Origin: an uncultured Lachnospiraceae bacterium
GTDB taxonomy: Bacteria > Bacillota > Clostridia > Lachnospirales > Lachnospiraceae
Length of the DNA stretch: 64,000 nucleotides
NCBI GenBank assembly: GCA_934330725.1
Contig: CAKRGM010000005.1
Coordinates: forward strand, 60,459 to 124,458
Direction: 5' to 3'
In this document: one piece after another, positions 7,330 through 16,554 of the stretch
Layout: each line of letters starts with the position of its first letter
Numbering within the stretch: the first letter of the stretch is position 1
Program-made: the position numbers and the translations under genes
Notes under the pieces: model-generated
Database searches by the model: none
What the model saw: only the letters and a program-made list of their open reading frames with translations
What the model was told of the DNA's origin: nothing

Positions 7330-8548
7330 TCACCGTCCCCCAATCTATAATTTTTCTGAGGTAAGGAGCTGCACCATATTTTCCTTCCAGGTACTGCTTA
7401 TCGAACTTAGCATCTTTGCGTACTGATTCACCTTTCTCATTTTTAAATTCTACAAGTGAATATAATTTTGAGTTCTGGCGATTTCCTTTAGCTACAAACC
7501 AGATTTCATCTCTTCGGAATACTTCACTGTTCATAGTAGATAAATCATGGGATGTAAAAATCAACTGCGCACCTTTTTTATTTTTTTCCATATCGCTAAA
7601 CGTCATAATAAGGTACTTGAGTAATATCGGATGTATCTTTGCATCCAGCTCATCAATTACAAGAGTTGTTCCTCTCAATAAACTTTTCGCAATAAACGGA
7701 AGCAATCCAAATAATTTCTTTGTTCCGCTGGATTCATCTAGTAAATTCAACTCCGCTTCATATTCATCTACTATATGCTTTGTGAACACTTCAATTCTGT
7801 CATCTTCCTTTTCCTCTACACGGAAATCCACAATATCCAAATCCATCTCCTGAATCATCTGAAGCATTAGTCTCTTCACGTCCTCTGATTTTGAAACAGC
7901 CATTCGCAATTCCTGCATAGGGTTTCCATAATTCAAAAAAACAATTTTTTCATCAAACCAATCTAACACATCCCGAATCACTTCATTTTTACTGTAAGTA
8001 ATTCCAAGATAAGATAGCAGCGGTAATGTATCTGACAATTCATCGCTGGTTTTTAATCTTGCAAATGCACCTTTCAATACGATTTCATTTTCATCTCGTT
8101 TAAAAAGCGCTGATTTTCGTCCCGTTTCTAACTTTATACGATCCAACTTTTCGTATTTGATTATGTCTTTTTTTACAACCAATTCATATCGGTACTCAGC
8201 TAACGCTGTTCTAAAAAACAATTCAAACTCTGTTGGTTCATTTATTGTCTCTTCATCAAAAGCAAATGGATCTATCACAAGCTTTTTCATCTTTATTGCA
8301 ATATCTTCATTGTTGTTTGTAGCATATAATGGTCTCAATACTTTTGTAACCAAGCTATGCAACGCTTCAAGAACATTTGATTTTCCACCACCATTCGGTC
8401 CGTATACAGCAGATACTGGTAAATATAATTCATCATCCGTATCCTTTATAATTCTGTCTTCATGCTCAGAAATGGCGGCAGCCTGCATGTCAAATGTTAC
8501 CTCATCCCGTATACTCTTAAAATTTTTCACTGTAAATTGGCATAACAT
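7322..8548 (-). CDS. AAA15/21 family ATPase (RloA/AbiLi-like)
   Basis: A 408-aa SMC/OLD-like ATPase. It has FTVKNFKSIRDEVTF (5-19), Walker A GPNGGGKS (50-57), a signature-like DESSGTKKLF (271-280), Walker B LVIDELD (296-302) and the H-loop TSHD (332-335). ATPases of this class pair with an effector nuclease in OLD/Gabija, PARIS and AbiL systems. The start MLCQ at 8548 is chosen because GGAGGT lies 7 nt upstream; a longer frame to 8602 exists. It is followed, with overlap, by the RloB-like gene. Confidence 0.85.
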   Translation of the reverse strand: MLCQFTVKNFKSIRDEVTFDMQAAAISEHEDRIIKDTDDELYLPVSAVYGPNGGGKSNVLEALHSLVTKVLRPLYATNNNEDIAIKMKKLVIDPFAFDEETINEPTEFELFFRTALAEYRYELVVKKDIIKYEKLDRIKLETGRKSALFKRDENEIVLKGAFARLKTSDELSDTLPLLSYLGITYSKNEVIRDVLDWFDEKIVFLNYGNPMQELRMAVSKSEDVKRLMLQMIQEMDLDIVDFRVEEKEDDRIEVFTKHIVDEYEAELNLLDESSGTKKLFGLLPFIAKSLLRGTTLVIDELDAKIHPILLKYLIMTFSDMEKNKKGAQLIFTSHDLSTMNSEVFRRDEIWFVAKGNRQNSKLYSLVEFKNEKGESVRKDAKFDKQYLEGKYGAAPYLRKIIDWGTVNG

Positions 8549-8743
8549 CTTATTTACCTCCATTTGTTCAGACTTCTTGCCTATATCCTTATTATATCCC
8601 ATTTTTTTATTTTTGCAACTTGTATTTGAGGATAAATCTCATATTTAACGTTGTAATTTTCTTTTGGGCTAATTTTGATAAAATTATATAATTTAAAAAG
8701 ATGCTTCTGCATAATTATTACTAAGTACAAATTCTAAATGTTC

Positions 8744-11700
8744 CTAATTATTTTTAAGAAGTATACTACTTTGCAAATATTTTAATATATCTTCTCTTAC
8801 CGCATGATGCATACGCATTTGAAATTTCGTGATTTCTCTTTCTTTTCCTTTATTATCTTTTTTCTTTGCTGATTGTATGCCAATAACATCAAATTGTCCC
8901 ATATAATAAAAGCCCGTTTCAGCATCACACTTTTTTACAAGAAGATGCTTTCTTGCAGAATTAGTAACATCACTAACATATGAACTATTAATTCCACGGC
9001 CGATTTGAGAATCCCATCTAAATATCATATTATTTTCAAATACATCAGCATAATCTGGTTTTCCATCGACATAGTTTTTTTCATCATCAATATTTTGTTG
9101 TTTATGATATGTAACAAAAATAAAAACATCGTCTTTAATTCGTTTCATTCCATACATAGTAGATGAAAAATCTTTTTCGCAATTCATAAGAAGACTTATA
9201 TCTCGTCTTGAATATTTTTCATATAATACAAATGGTCTTTCATCAGCCTGGCACAATGAATATTTATCTTTATATCGTTTAAGTCCAACTTCTATAATAT
9301 CATTGACCTGCTTATAAAATTCCATGTGCTGTAAACGCTCTGAAAAATTTTTCATTCTCAAAATCATATGTTCTTTATTATAATTGACTATATCAATATG
9401 ACAATATTTCTTATATTCATCATCCTTACTAACAAAATGTCCCTGCAAAACATTAATAGCACTTTCAAAAGATGCTGTATCCATTTCATATCCATATTTT
9501 TCTTTAAATTCGTTATTAATTTTATCAACATAAACCACATCTTGATTTAAAAACTTTTTTAAAATTTCAAGTTCATATGGTCTTGCACCACTCAGAATAG
9601 TTTTCGACAAATATTCCAACGTTACAAGCTCCTGACTGGAAATTTTGTTACAATACTGTTCGCTTTCTACAGAAAGCAAAAAATTCTGATATGTTTTATA
9701 TTCACGAATAATAACAAGTGGATCTACTTCACCATTTTCATAAAAATCAATAAGATATGGTACTTTTCCAAGACGATTTTTTAATGAAATATAGCTTTCA
9801 CGTATTATTGATTTTATTCCTTTAATTTTATCAATTGAATTAAATATCTTTTCTTTTGCAATCCTATCAAAATGAATTGTTGATGCTCCTGGAATTGTAT
9901 TATTTCCACTGATAACATATTTTCTAATTGTATCCTGATTATAACTTCTATCACCAGAAAGTGCTATTGGAATCATGAAGTTGTTAGTGTAGTTACCAAT
10001 AAAATCAAGTACAACAACATATTCCTTTCCCTCTGCCTTACGAAGTCCTCTTCCTAACTGCTGTATAAATACAATTGGTGATTGTGTTGGTCTTAACATT
10101 ATTACCTGATTAACTTCAACAATATCAACACCTTCCGAAAAAACATCCACTGACAAAATATAATCAAGTGGCTGCATATCTTGTACTGTATTTATCTCGC
10201 TATTCGTATTTGTTTCATCCATTGCCAATCTTTCAATAGCTTTTGCTCTTACCTCCTCAGAATCGGCTCCACTTAACGCAATAGTTCTTAATCCTCTTTC
10301 ATTTAGCTTTCTTGAAAGTTCTTTTGCCTCATCTACACGTGAACAAAATATTAGCCCCTTGACTCTATCTCCACTATAGCCATAATACTTAGCCCATTTT
10401 ATTACATTTTCCACTCTTTCATCAGATGTTAAATATCCAAAGTTTTCTATATTCTCCTTTTTCTTCTTATTATCCGATACAACCTCAAGATCAGTTATAC
10501 CAAAATAATGGAACGGACAAAGCAAATCTTCTTCCATAGCCTGCTGCAGGCGTATTTCATATGCAATATTATGATCAAATATTTCATATATATTTTTTCC
10601 GTCAATATTATCATCCCTCTTATCAGGCGTTGCTGTCATTCCCAATGAAAATTGAGGTTTAAAGTAATTCATAACTTTTTTATAACTGTCTGCACTGGTA
10701 TGATGAGCTTCATCATATACTATCGCATCAAAATGCTCCGGCGAAAACCTGCGCATATTTTCATCTTTACTCAGTGTTTGAATTGTTGCAAAAATATAAT
10801 CTTTATCATACTCCATTCGATTAAGTGTCCCGGATAACATCCCCATTGAAACACTTCCACCGAACACCTTACGAAATGATTTAAGAGCCTGCTTTGCAAT
10901 CTGATTACGGTGCACAATGAAGAGCACTTTTTTATACTGAAGTTCCCGCATCGCAAATGCAGATGCATAAGTTTTTCCTGTTCCCGTACTTGATAGCAAT
11001 AAAGCCTTTCCGACACCACTACTAATCATTTTCACCAGATTATCAATAAATGCTATCTGCATTTTATTAGGCTTTAATTTATATTGCTCTAATTCAACAA
11101 CCTGTGATTGTAATGCTAACTTCTGCTGTTTTTCTATTAATTTTTTCTTTAAATATTCTTGCCTGTATGTTTCTATAATATCCTGATACGAATATGAATT
11201 TTCGTCATTCCAGAGCTGATTGAACTCCTGCAATATATCCTTTGCAACCTGTCCATATTCTGTCGAAACAATTTTCGTATTCCACTCTCGATTTTTTGTT
11301 ATTGCACTCAACGTCATATTAGAGCTTCCAATTATAATCCTATATATTTCTTCCTTTCGGAAAATATAACCTTTGGTGTGAAATCCCTCATTTTTCCCTG
11401 CCGTCCTAAACATTTTTAACTCGATGTTTTTAAGGCCGGCAAGTTTTTCAAGTGCCTTCGGCTCACTAAACGTCAAATAATCTGTTGTTAATATTTTACC
11501 CTGTATATTTTTATTTTCAAGTTCTTTTAACGTCATAAGCAATGGCTCAATTCCACTCTGCTTTATAAATGCTACGCTAATGCAAAATTCATCGCAATTA
11601 GATAATTCCTGCTCTAGCGATGCTAAAACCTTTTTCCCCTGTTTATAGTCATTTGATAAAAACTCCGGTCTATATGCCAGATTTGAATTATATGTATTAT

Positions 11701-11749
11701 CAATAAATGCTGTCTTTAAACCATCTTGCATTTCTTTAACTTTATCCAT
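8744..11749 (-). CDS. PLD-nuclease/DEAH helicase/DUF3427 fusion protein
   Basis: A 1001-aa multidomain protein. A phospholipase-D-like nuclease domain occupies about residues 40-185 (HTK at 124-126, GSSN at 141-144). A superfamily 2 helicase follows, with Walker A STGTGKT (254-260), DEAH (346-349), motif III TAT (372-374) and motif VI QQLGRGLR (563-570). The C-terminal 400 residues resemble DUF3427. This architecture is a standalone restriction-like enzyme often found in defence islands; the single HxK implies dimerisation for PLD catalysis. It lies beside the AbiL-like pair but has its own upstream gap of 195 nt on the 3' side. Its antiphage role is inferred. Confidence 0.85.
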   Translation of the reverse strand: MDKVKEMQDGLKTAFIDNTYNSNLAYRPEFLSNDYKQGKKVLASLEQELSNCDEFCISVAFIKQSGIEPLLMTLKELENKNIQGKILTTDYLTFSEPKALEKLAGLKNIELKMFRTAGKNEGFHTKGYIFRKEEIYRIIIGSSNMTLSAITKNREWNTKIVSTEYGQVAKDILQEFNQLWNDENSYSYQDIIETYRQEYLKKKLIEKQQKLALQSQVVELEQYKLKPNKMQIAFIDNLVKMISSGVGKALLLSSTGTGKTYASAFAMRELQYKKVLFIVHRNQIAKQALKSFRKVFGGSVSMGMLSGTLNRMEYDKDYIFATIQTLSKDENMRRFSPEHFDAIVYDEAHHTSADSYKKVMNYFKPQFSLGMTATPDKRDDNIDGKNIYEIFDHNIAYEIRLQQAMEEDLLCPFHYFGITDLEVVSDNKKKKENIENFGYLTSDERVENVIKWAKYYGYSGDRVKGLIFCSRVDEAKELSRKLNERGLRTIALSGADSEEVRAKAIERLAMDETNTNSEINTVQDMQPLDYILSVDVFSEGVDIVEVNQVIMLRPTQSPIVFIQQLGRGLRKAEGKEYVVVLDFIGNYTNNFMIPIALSGDRSYNQDTIRKYVISGNNTIPGASTIHFDRIAKEKIFNSIDKIKGIKSIIRESYISLKNRLGKVPYLIDFYENGEVDPLVIIREYKTYQNFLLSVESEQYCNKISSQELVTLEYLSKTILSGARPYELEILKKFLNQDVVYVDKINNEFKEKYGYEMDTASFESAINVLQGHFVSKDDEYKKYCHIDIVNYNKEHMILRMKNFSERLQHMEFYKQVNDIIEVGLKRYKDKYSLCQADERPFVLYEKYSRRDISLLMNCEKDFSSTMYGMKRIKDDVFIFVTYHKQQNIDDEKNYVDGKPDYADVFENNMIFRWDSQIGRGINSSYVSDVTNSARKHLLVKKCDAETGFYYMGQFDVIGIQSAKKKDNKGKEREITKFQMRMHHAVREDILKYLQSSILLKNN

Positions 11750-11965
11750 ATATGCATATCCCTATCCTTATTTTTCATTTCTACAAATATTTTTTGTATA
11801 TAAATAAGTATATCATTGACATTACCTAAAGTCATCCTTATTTCATTCAAACTGATTGAATACTACCAGACGCTTTATTCTCATTAATGATGCGTTAAAG
11901 CAGCTCCCTTGCAATACATTTTTCTGTAAGTTTTTTATTCTGTTTTCATAGCATAAACGCCTTCA

Positions 11966-12242
11966 TTATTGATTAACATATCTGTATATCCACTCAACCA
12001 TATCTAATTTCCCATTTCCACAATACTCATGTCCATTAAGGGTAAGTCCTGCTTTTTTTAACTCTTCCTCTGCAGCACCTGAAGCCTGCCATAACCCATC
12101 CAAGATAAATAATTTCAGAACCGGCAAGGACCTTTTTCTTTGATTCAGCAGCACTATAAACGGGTATATTCAGCTCATTCCCTAACAATTTTGCATATTC
12201 AGCTGTGCTTCCGGTATTAGATGTATAAATAATTGCTTTCAT
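11966..12242 (-). pseudogene. Flavodoxin remnant
   Basis: The start at 12242 has a good GGAGGATTATT ribosome site and gives MKAIIYTSNTGSTAEYAKLLGNELNIPVYS, a typical flavodoxin FMN-phosphate loop (TSNTGSTAEYA). After GWVMAG the frame is lost, and a different frame supplies the end ASGAAEEELKKAGLTLNGHEYCGNGKLDMVEWIYRYVNQ. The whole is about 92 codons, against 140-170 for the family, so there is an internal deletion plus a frameshift. A once-functional electron carrier gene is decaying here. Confidence 0.75.
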
Positions 12243-12261
12243 AATAATCCTCCATAAAAAA

Positions 12262-12301
12262 AGACGCACTACGAAATCTTATTCCAATTCGTACTGCGTC
12301 T
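12262..12301 (-). terminator. Terminator of the KTR zinc-ribbon gene
   Basis: The arms 12262-12275 (AGACGCACTACGAA) and 12288-12301 pair at 13 of 14 positions, followed on the minus strand by a T-rich run. The hairpin overlaps the stop codon of the KTR gene and separates it from the flavodoxin remnant. Confidence 0.8.
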
Positions 12302-12503
12302 ATGCGTCTGACTTTTTATTATATTTTTCTTTGCCCATCTGCATAATTTTAAAATTTTTAGCATCGATCAGGCTTTCTTTTTTACACTTCGGGCAAAACA
12401 ATGGAAAATGCATAAGAATTGTATCCCGCCGCAATTTCAGTCTTGTTTTGTTCCCACAGGCAGGGCAGTGTACCCATTCCTGTTCATCTGACTTTTCATT
12501 CAT
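12300..12503 (-). CDS. Cysteine-rich KTR domain zinc-ribbon protein
   Basis: A 67-aa protein with the signature of the cysteine-rich KTR family: VHCPACGNKTRLKLRRDTILMHFPLFCPKCKKE. Two CxxC knuckles (19-22 and 44-47 approx.) should bind one zinc. Members are small Firmicutes proteins, often seen in mobile or conjugative regions; their function is unknown. It follows the TetR gene by 33 nt and probably shares its promoter, ending in a terminator that overlaps its stop codon. Confidence 0.85.
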   Translation of the reverse strand: MNEKSDEQEWVHCPACGNKTRLKLRRDTILMHFPLFCPKCKKESLIDAKNFKIMQMGKEKYNKKSDA

Positions 12504-12536
12504 TAAATTTTAACTCTCCTCAAGACTTTACATATA

Positions 12537-13169
12537 TCATTCAACGTTATCCGGAACTTTCCCTTCAAGTGTCTTACAAAAACAATCCATATGCTGATCT
12601 ACAAGTTTTACAACGCTATCCTTTTCTTCTGTTCCATCATATATACTGTAAAGAAGAAAAATAGGACCATAGAAATCCAATGCCAGCTGGCTTGCATCCT
12701 TACTATTATGGGTTAATCCTTCAAAAATAGTTTCAATATAAGAAAGCGGTCCCTGTGCAAGATAATTTTGATAAATACGTGCCATTTCCGGGTCCCTAAA
12801 CTGTTCAAGTGTCAGCATCTTTCTAAAGCAACATGGAAATTCTTCCTCTGTCCAGTGAAGAAACTGCACTCTTGTAAATTGCTTTATTTTATCAAATGCC
12901 GTATCTTTATACCCTGCTATCACTTCCTCCATCTTTCCTTCCGGCATATCATATTTTTTTACTCTTTCTGCATCCATCTGGTTCATTCTCTCAACTATAC
13001 TATCAAGTATTTCCTGTTTGCTCTTATAATGCTTATATAATGCAGCCTTTGTAACTCCCAAACCTGCTGCAATATCATTCATGGAAGTTCCCATGTAACC
13101 ACTATGCGAAAACAGCTTTAGTGCTTCTTCCAGAATTCTTTCTTTTGTACTCTTCTCTTTTAATTCCAT
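12537..13169 (-). CDS. TetR/AcrR family transcriptional regulator
   Basis: A 210-aa regulator with an N-terminal helix-turn-helix (about 8-52: TKERILEEALKLFSHSGYMGTSMNDIAAGLGVTKAALYKHYKSKQ). The start MELKEKS at 13169 is chosen because AGGGAGGAT lies 5 nt upstream. A longer frame to 13217 has no ribosome site. The gene has an ideal consensus promoter covered by two ACCAATTGGT palindromes (13268-13316), so strong autorepression is expected. It drives the KTR gene downstream. No transporter or enzyme is in the operon, so its real target may be elsewhere. Confidence 0.87.
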   Translation of the reverse strand: MELKEKSTKERILEEALKLFSHSGYMGTSMNDIAAGLGVTKAALYKHYKSKQEILDSIVERMNQMDAERVKKYDMPEGKMEEVIAGYKDTAFDKIKQFTRVQFLHWTEEEFPCCFRKMLTLEQFRDPEMARIYQNYLAQGPLSYIETIFEGLTHNSKDASQLALDFYGPIFLLYSIYDGTEEKDSVVKLVDQHMDCFCKTLEGKVPDNVE

Positions 13170-13267
13170 TGATATCCTCCCTGCCAAATTCTGATACATT
13201 GATTTATAAATAAGCAATCCAAAAACATTATGCGTTTTTAACCCGGTTATTTATAAAACAAAACAAA

Positions 13268-13316
13268 GTTACCAATTGGTCACTTTAATTATAGTAACCA
13301 ATTGGTAACTTGTCAA
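13268..13316 (-). promoter_or_regulatory. Consensus promoter with two TetR-type operators
   Basis: TTGACA (13311-13316) and TATAAT (13288-13293) are exact consensus hexamers with a 17-bp spacer. One operator, GTAACCAATTGGTAAC (13294-13309), fills the spacer; a second, GTTACCAATTGGTCAC (13268-13283), lies just downstream of the -10. Both share the perfect core ACCAATTGGT with centres 26 bp apart. Confidence 0.88.
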
Positions 13317-13345
13317 GTAAAATATAAATTTTATCTTTATACCTG

Positions 13346-14209
13346 TTATCTGTGTAGCTTCTTAAAAAGTAAATTAATAAGCAGCATAACAAATCCCGCA
13401 ACTCCAAGTATGAGTCCATTGATCATAAGCTCAGACGAATCAAATGTCACAGTTTTTCCCAATGTCTTATTTGATATAATCAGCATTATATTATTACCAA
13501 CTATATTTATAAGCAGCGTCAGAACCGCCGCAATAATAATACAGTCTATCCCAAAATACATTAATGCACGTCTTGTCGGATATGCCATTATTAATATAGC
13601 AACTGCAAGTACAATGATTATAGCTGCAAGCATTATTCTAAACCAGCCGGCTATCAATACAGCATAAATTTTCATTAATTTACCTGATACTGTATTCCCA
13701 TGCCTCATATCTTCATATTTACTTTGTGCGTAAGAATTGATTTTATCTTCAATTACAGGGTTAATCCTTTTAAGAAGTTTTTGCTTTATGTTATCAAGTA
13801 AACTGTTGCTGTCAGCGTCAAGATTTTCTGTTTTTCCAAGACTTTTTTCCATATATGTTAATGCACCCTCTGTAAGATCATTTACCTCTTCAGAAATATC
13901 CACATTCTCATAATCACGTCCCTCTTTAATGCAGTTCGTCATTTCACTGACAATCTTAGATGTGATTTTTTTAACATCGCCGCTTTCCTCAATATAATTT
14001 TGTATCTGCGACTTAAGCTTTGAATCTGAACCGCTGCCTGAGTTCAGCAGTTCATCCACTACACGCTCTGTAATAGCCTGATTCATTTCAGTTCCCGATA
14101 CAGTATTTATGATTACCTGTGTAACATTAAGACTTACTGCCAGAATACTTCCGGCAAGAATTATTAAAATACTGGTTAATACAATCAGTCCCTTTTTTTC
14201 TTTTTTCAT
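13346..14209 (-). CDS. Unrecognised membrane protein with large extracytoplasmic helical domain
   Basis: A 287-aa protein starting MKKEKKGLIVLTSILIILAGSILAVSLN, a single membrane anchor. A charged, mostly helical region of about 150 residues follows (resembling the outside domain of some Firmicutes membrane proteins), then three hydrophobic helices (WFRIMLAAIIIVLAVAILIM, LMYFGIDCIIIAAVLTLLINIV, ELMINGLILGVAGFVMLLINLLF). I do not recognise the family. The start at 14209 is preceded by GGAGATTAAT supplied by repeat element copy A; the frame remains open further upstream through that element. Confidence 0.7.
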   Translation of the reverse strand: MKKEKKGLIVLTSILIILAGSILAVSLNVTQVIINTVSGTEMNQAITERVVDELLNSGSGSDSKLKSQIQNYIEESGDVKKITSKIVSEMTNCIKEGRDYENVDISEEVNDLTEGALTYMEKSLGKTENLDADSNSLLDNIKQKLLKRINPVIEDKINSYAQSKYEDMRHGNTVSGKLMKIYAVLIAGWFRIMLAAIIIVLAVAILIMAYPTRRALMYFGIDCIIIAAVLTLLINIVGNNIMLIISNKTLGKTVTFDSSELMINGLILGVAGFVMLLINLLFKKLHR

Positions 14210-14210
14210 A

Positions 14211-14360
14211 TTAATCTCCATTCCGCAGATGCTTTGCATCGGAGGAATCGCGAGTTGAATTTCAAATTCAGCTCTGCGATTATAGCTACTTTGTGGCGCC
14301 TGCGGCACAAATAGCTGTGTGAAAAATTATCGCATTATCATAATTTCCACACTAATCTCC
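14211..14360 (-). repeat. Structured 5' element, copy A (full length)
   Basis: This begins GGAGATTAGTGTG at 14360 and ends in GGAGATTAAT before the ATG at 14209. Hairpins: H0 14317-14352 (GTGTG...CACAC), H1 14284-14316 (arms AGCTA-TTTGTG and CACAAA-G-TAGCT), H2 14250-14277, H3 14228-14240 (GATGC-AAA-GCATC). The H1 loop (14296-14305, CCGCAGGCGC) is complementary over 6-7 bases to CTGCGG at 14223-14228 beside the ribosome site. See copies B to E. Confidence 0.85.
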
Positions 14361-14374
14361 ATTTCTTTATATTA

Positions 14375-16543
14375 TTATTTTTCATCATCAGATTCAAGCT
14401 CTTCTTTAATTTGTTTCTCCCACTCATGCAGTCTCTTTGCCGCCTCAGGATTCTGCTTCTCAAGACGCTTTTCAAGACGTTCGCGGCTCTTCTTTAATTG
14501 AATAAGCACATCGGGATGTGTTTCTGCAATCTTATCTTCAATCTTACGGCGTCGTTTTTCAAGCAAATGAAGAATTATTTTTCTGTCAACTGTCATATTT
14601 ACCGGCAATTCATCGATATGCATTTCAATTCTCCTGATCAGCTCATCCTCATCAATAGCTCCAAATGCATGCCAGCTTTTTATTTTTTCACTTAATCCCA
14701 TATCTGCCAGTTTTTCTATATCAGGCAGATTATGTAACTGCTCCATTACCTGATGGACATTTTCTTCCATGTGTTCAACAGCTTTATCTCCAAATGCCCA
14801 CGCAAATTCTTCCAGTGAATTTTCCTCTTCCGCCGGAATCATGACATGTACTTCTTCCTGTGCGTTTTCAGGAACTTCAAGCGGCCATGGCTTATCTATT
14901 CCAGCGTCATTTAGTGCTGCCAGTATGGTTCTTCTGACCATTCCCTCTTCAATAAGATGCCCTATTCCAAGACTTCTCATCTGGTCATTTACATTCGCAG
15001 AATGTTCTGTTATATAAAACTTTATTCCTTTTTTCTTAAAATTATCTGCCATCATACAAAGCCTGTCCGCCGCAGTTATATCAAGACTGTTAATCGCTGC
15101 CGCATCTACAATAACAACTTTTGTATCATCCTTTATACTGTTTTCAATATCTGTCTGAAAAATTTTTATATTGGCGAAAAACAGATTTTCACTGAATCTG
15201 TAAATAACAGTATTTTTAATTGGATATGCATTTCTATTACGTTTTAAATCATAATAAGCCTCTCTTCCAGGAATAATTCCCCTGAAAGAACGCGGCGGAT
15301 TTGTTGCTTTTAAGATTACAGCAACAAATGACAACAATATTCCGATTATAACACCATAAATTGTTCCCAAAAACAATACGCTTAAGCATGCTGCTATAAA
15401 TATATAAAATTCATTTCTGCTTACCTTAAATAAACGAACAGCAAGATGCAGCTCAACTACATTCATAAGTGCAGATATTACGATTGCCGTAAGAACAGGA
15501 ACCGGAAGATACCCTATAAATCCCGTTGCACCTATAAGCACTGCCATCATTGTTATACCGGCTGTTATTGATACGGCCTGTGTCTTTCCGCCGTACTGCT
15601 CATTCATTGATGTTCTTGATATGCTTCCGTTTACCGGACAGCATCCAACTGCTGCTGCAGCAAGATTTCCAGCTGCACATGCAAGAATTTCCCTGTTCTC
15701 ATCAATCTTATATCCATTTTTTAATGCAAAATTATTCTCTGACAATAACGTTTCCGCCATGATTACTACCGCTACCATAAGTCCGCGCCCTGCTGCATGA
15801 GTCAGATTCACACCTGCAAAATCTATATGCACTAATCCCGGCAGCCCGGGTTCTACTGAATTCAGCAAAACAACTCCATGTTCATCAACATGAAATATCA
15901 TTGTAGCAGCAACTCCTGCTGCCATAATCACTATAGCCATTGGAAATTTCGGTATAAAATGGCCTGCAAGCCGTATAAGCACAAGCGCTGCAATTCCTAA
16001 TGCCAGTGATAACATATTCAGACTTTTACAGGCTTCAATTATATGCTCAGCCAGTTCTATAACTTCACCTGATCCTGCACCACTTCCCATTAATTTGGGA
16101 ATCTGCATTAAAATGATTGTTAATGATATACCACTTATAAAGCCTCCCATGACAGGTGTGGAAATAAAATCAACAATGCGCCCTGCTTTCAAAAAGAAAA
16201 AAAGCAGCAGCCAAATCCCGGCAAATAATGCAATTGCCGGCACATACTGCATTGCCTCTGCAGAACCTGCTTCTATACCAAGAGTGGTAAGAGCCGCTCC
16301 GACAATTGCTGCCGGTGCCGCATCAACTCCAAATATAAACTGCTTTGAAGTTGAAAACATAGCAAATAATATTATTGGAAACACTGAACCATACAATCCA
16401 TAAACTGCCGGTACTCCTGCAATCTGTGCGTATCCCATGGCAATAGGTATAGATACTGCTGCAATAATAATCCCGGCAAAAATATCTTTAAAAAAATATT
16501 CTTTTTTATAACCTTTTAATGTTGAAAATAATGAAAACTTCAT
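14375..16543 (-). CDS. SulP family anion transporter with STAS domain and C-terminal extension
   Basis: A 722-aa protein with about 12-14 membrane helices (residues 20-410). The SulP core motifs AIPIAMGYAQIAGVPAVYGLYGS and NGSISRTSMNEQYGGKTQ are present. A STAS domain follows (about 440-550, with NSLDITAADRL). Beyond STAS is an unusual charged, coiled-coil extension of about 150 residues rich in Glu, Lys and Arg. SulP proteins move sulfate, bicarbonate or dicarboxylates. The ATG at 16543 has AGAGGG 6 nt upstream; the gene follows the YolD-like gene by only 11 nt, so it may share the polymerase operon. Confidence 0.87.
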   Translation of the reverse strand: MKFSLFSTLKGYKKEYFFKDIFAGIIIAAVSIPIAMGYAQIAGVPAVYGLYGSVFPIILFAMFSTSKQFIFGVDAAPAAIVGAALTTLGIEAGSAEAMQYVPAIALFAGIWLLLFFFLKAGRIVDFISTPVMGGFISGISLTIILMQIPKLMGSGAGSGEVIELAEHIIEACKSLNMLSLALGIAALVLIRLAGHFIPKFPMAIVIMAAGVAATMIFHVDEHGVVLLNSVEPGLPGLVHIDFAGVNLTHAAGRGLMVAVVIMAETLLSENNFALKNGYKIDENREILACAAGNLAAAAVGCCPVNGSISRTSMNEQYGGKTQAVSITAGITMMAVLIGATGFIGYLPVPVLTAIVISALMNVVELHLAVRLFKVSRNEFYIFIAACLSVLFLGTIYGVIIGILLSFVAVILKATNPPRSFRGIIPGREAYYDLKRNRNAYPIKNTVIYRFSENLFFANIKIFQTDIENSIKDDTKVVIVDAAAINSLDITAADRLCMMADNFKKKGIKFYITEHSANVNDQMRSLGIGHLIEEGMVRRTILAALNDAGIDKPWPLEVPENAQEEVHVMIPAEEENSLEEFAWAFGDKAVEHMEENVHQVMEQLHNLPDIEKLADMGLSEKIKSWHAFGAIDEDELIRRIEMHIDELPVNMTVDRKIILHLLEKRRRKIEDKIAETHPDVLIQLKKSRERLEKRLEKQNPEAAKRLHEWEKQIKEELESDDEK

Positions 16544-16554
16544 CTTTTGCCCTC

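Noticed and set aside
14210..14308. N-terminal extension of the membrane protein through repeat copy A (also copies B and C)
   Set aside because: The frame is open but reads the repeat; the downstream ATG has the ribosome site, and SbcD and ThiE families start there. Treated as element, not protein.
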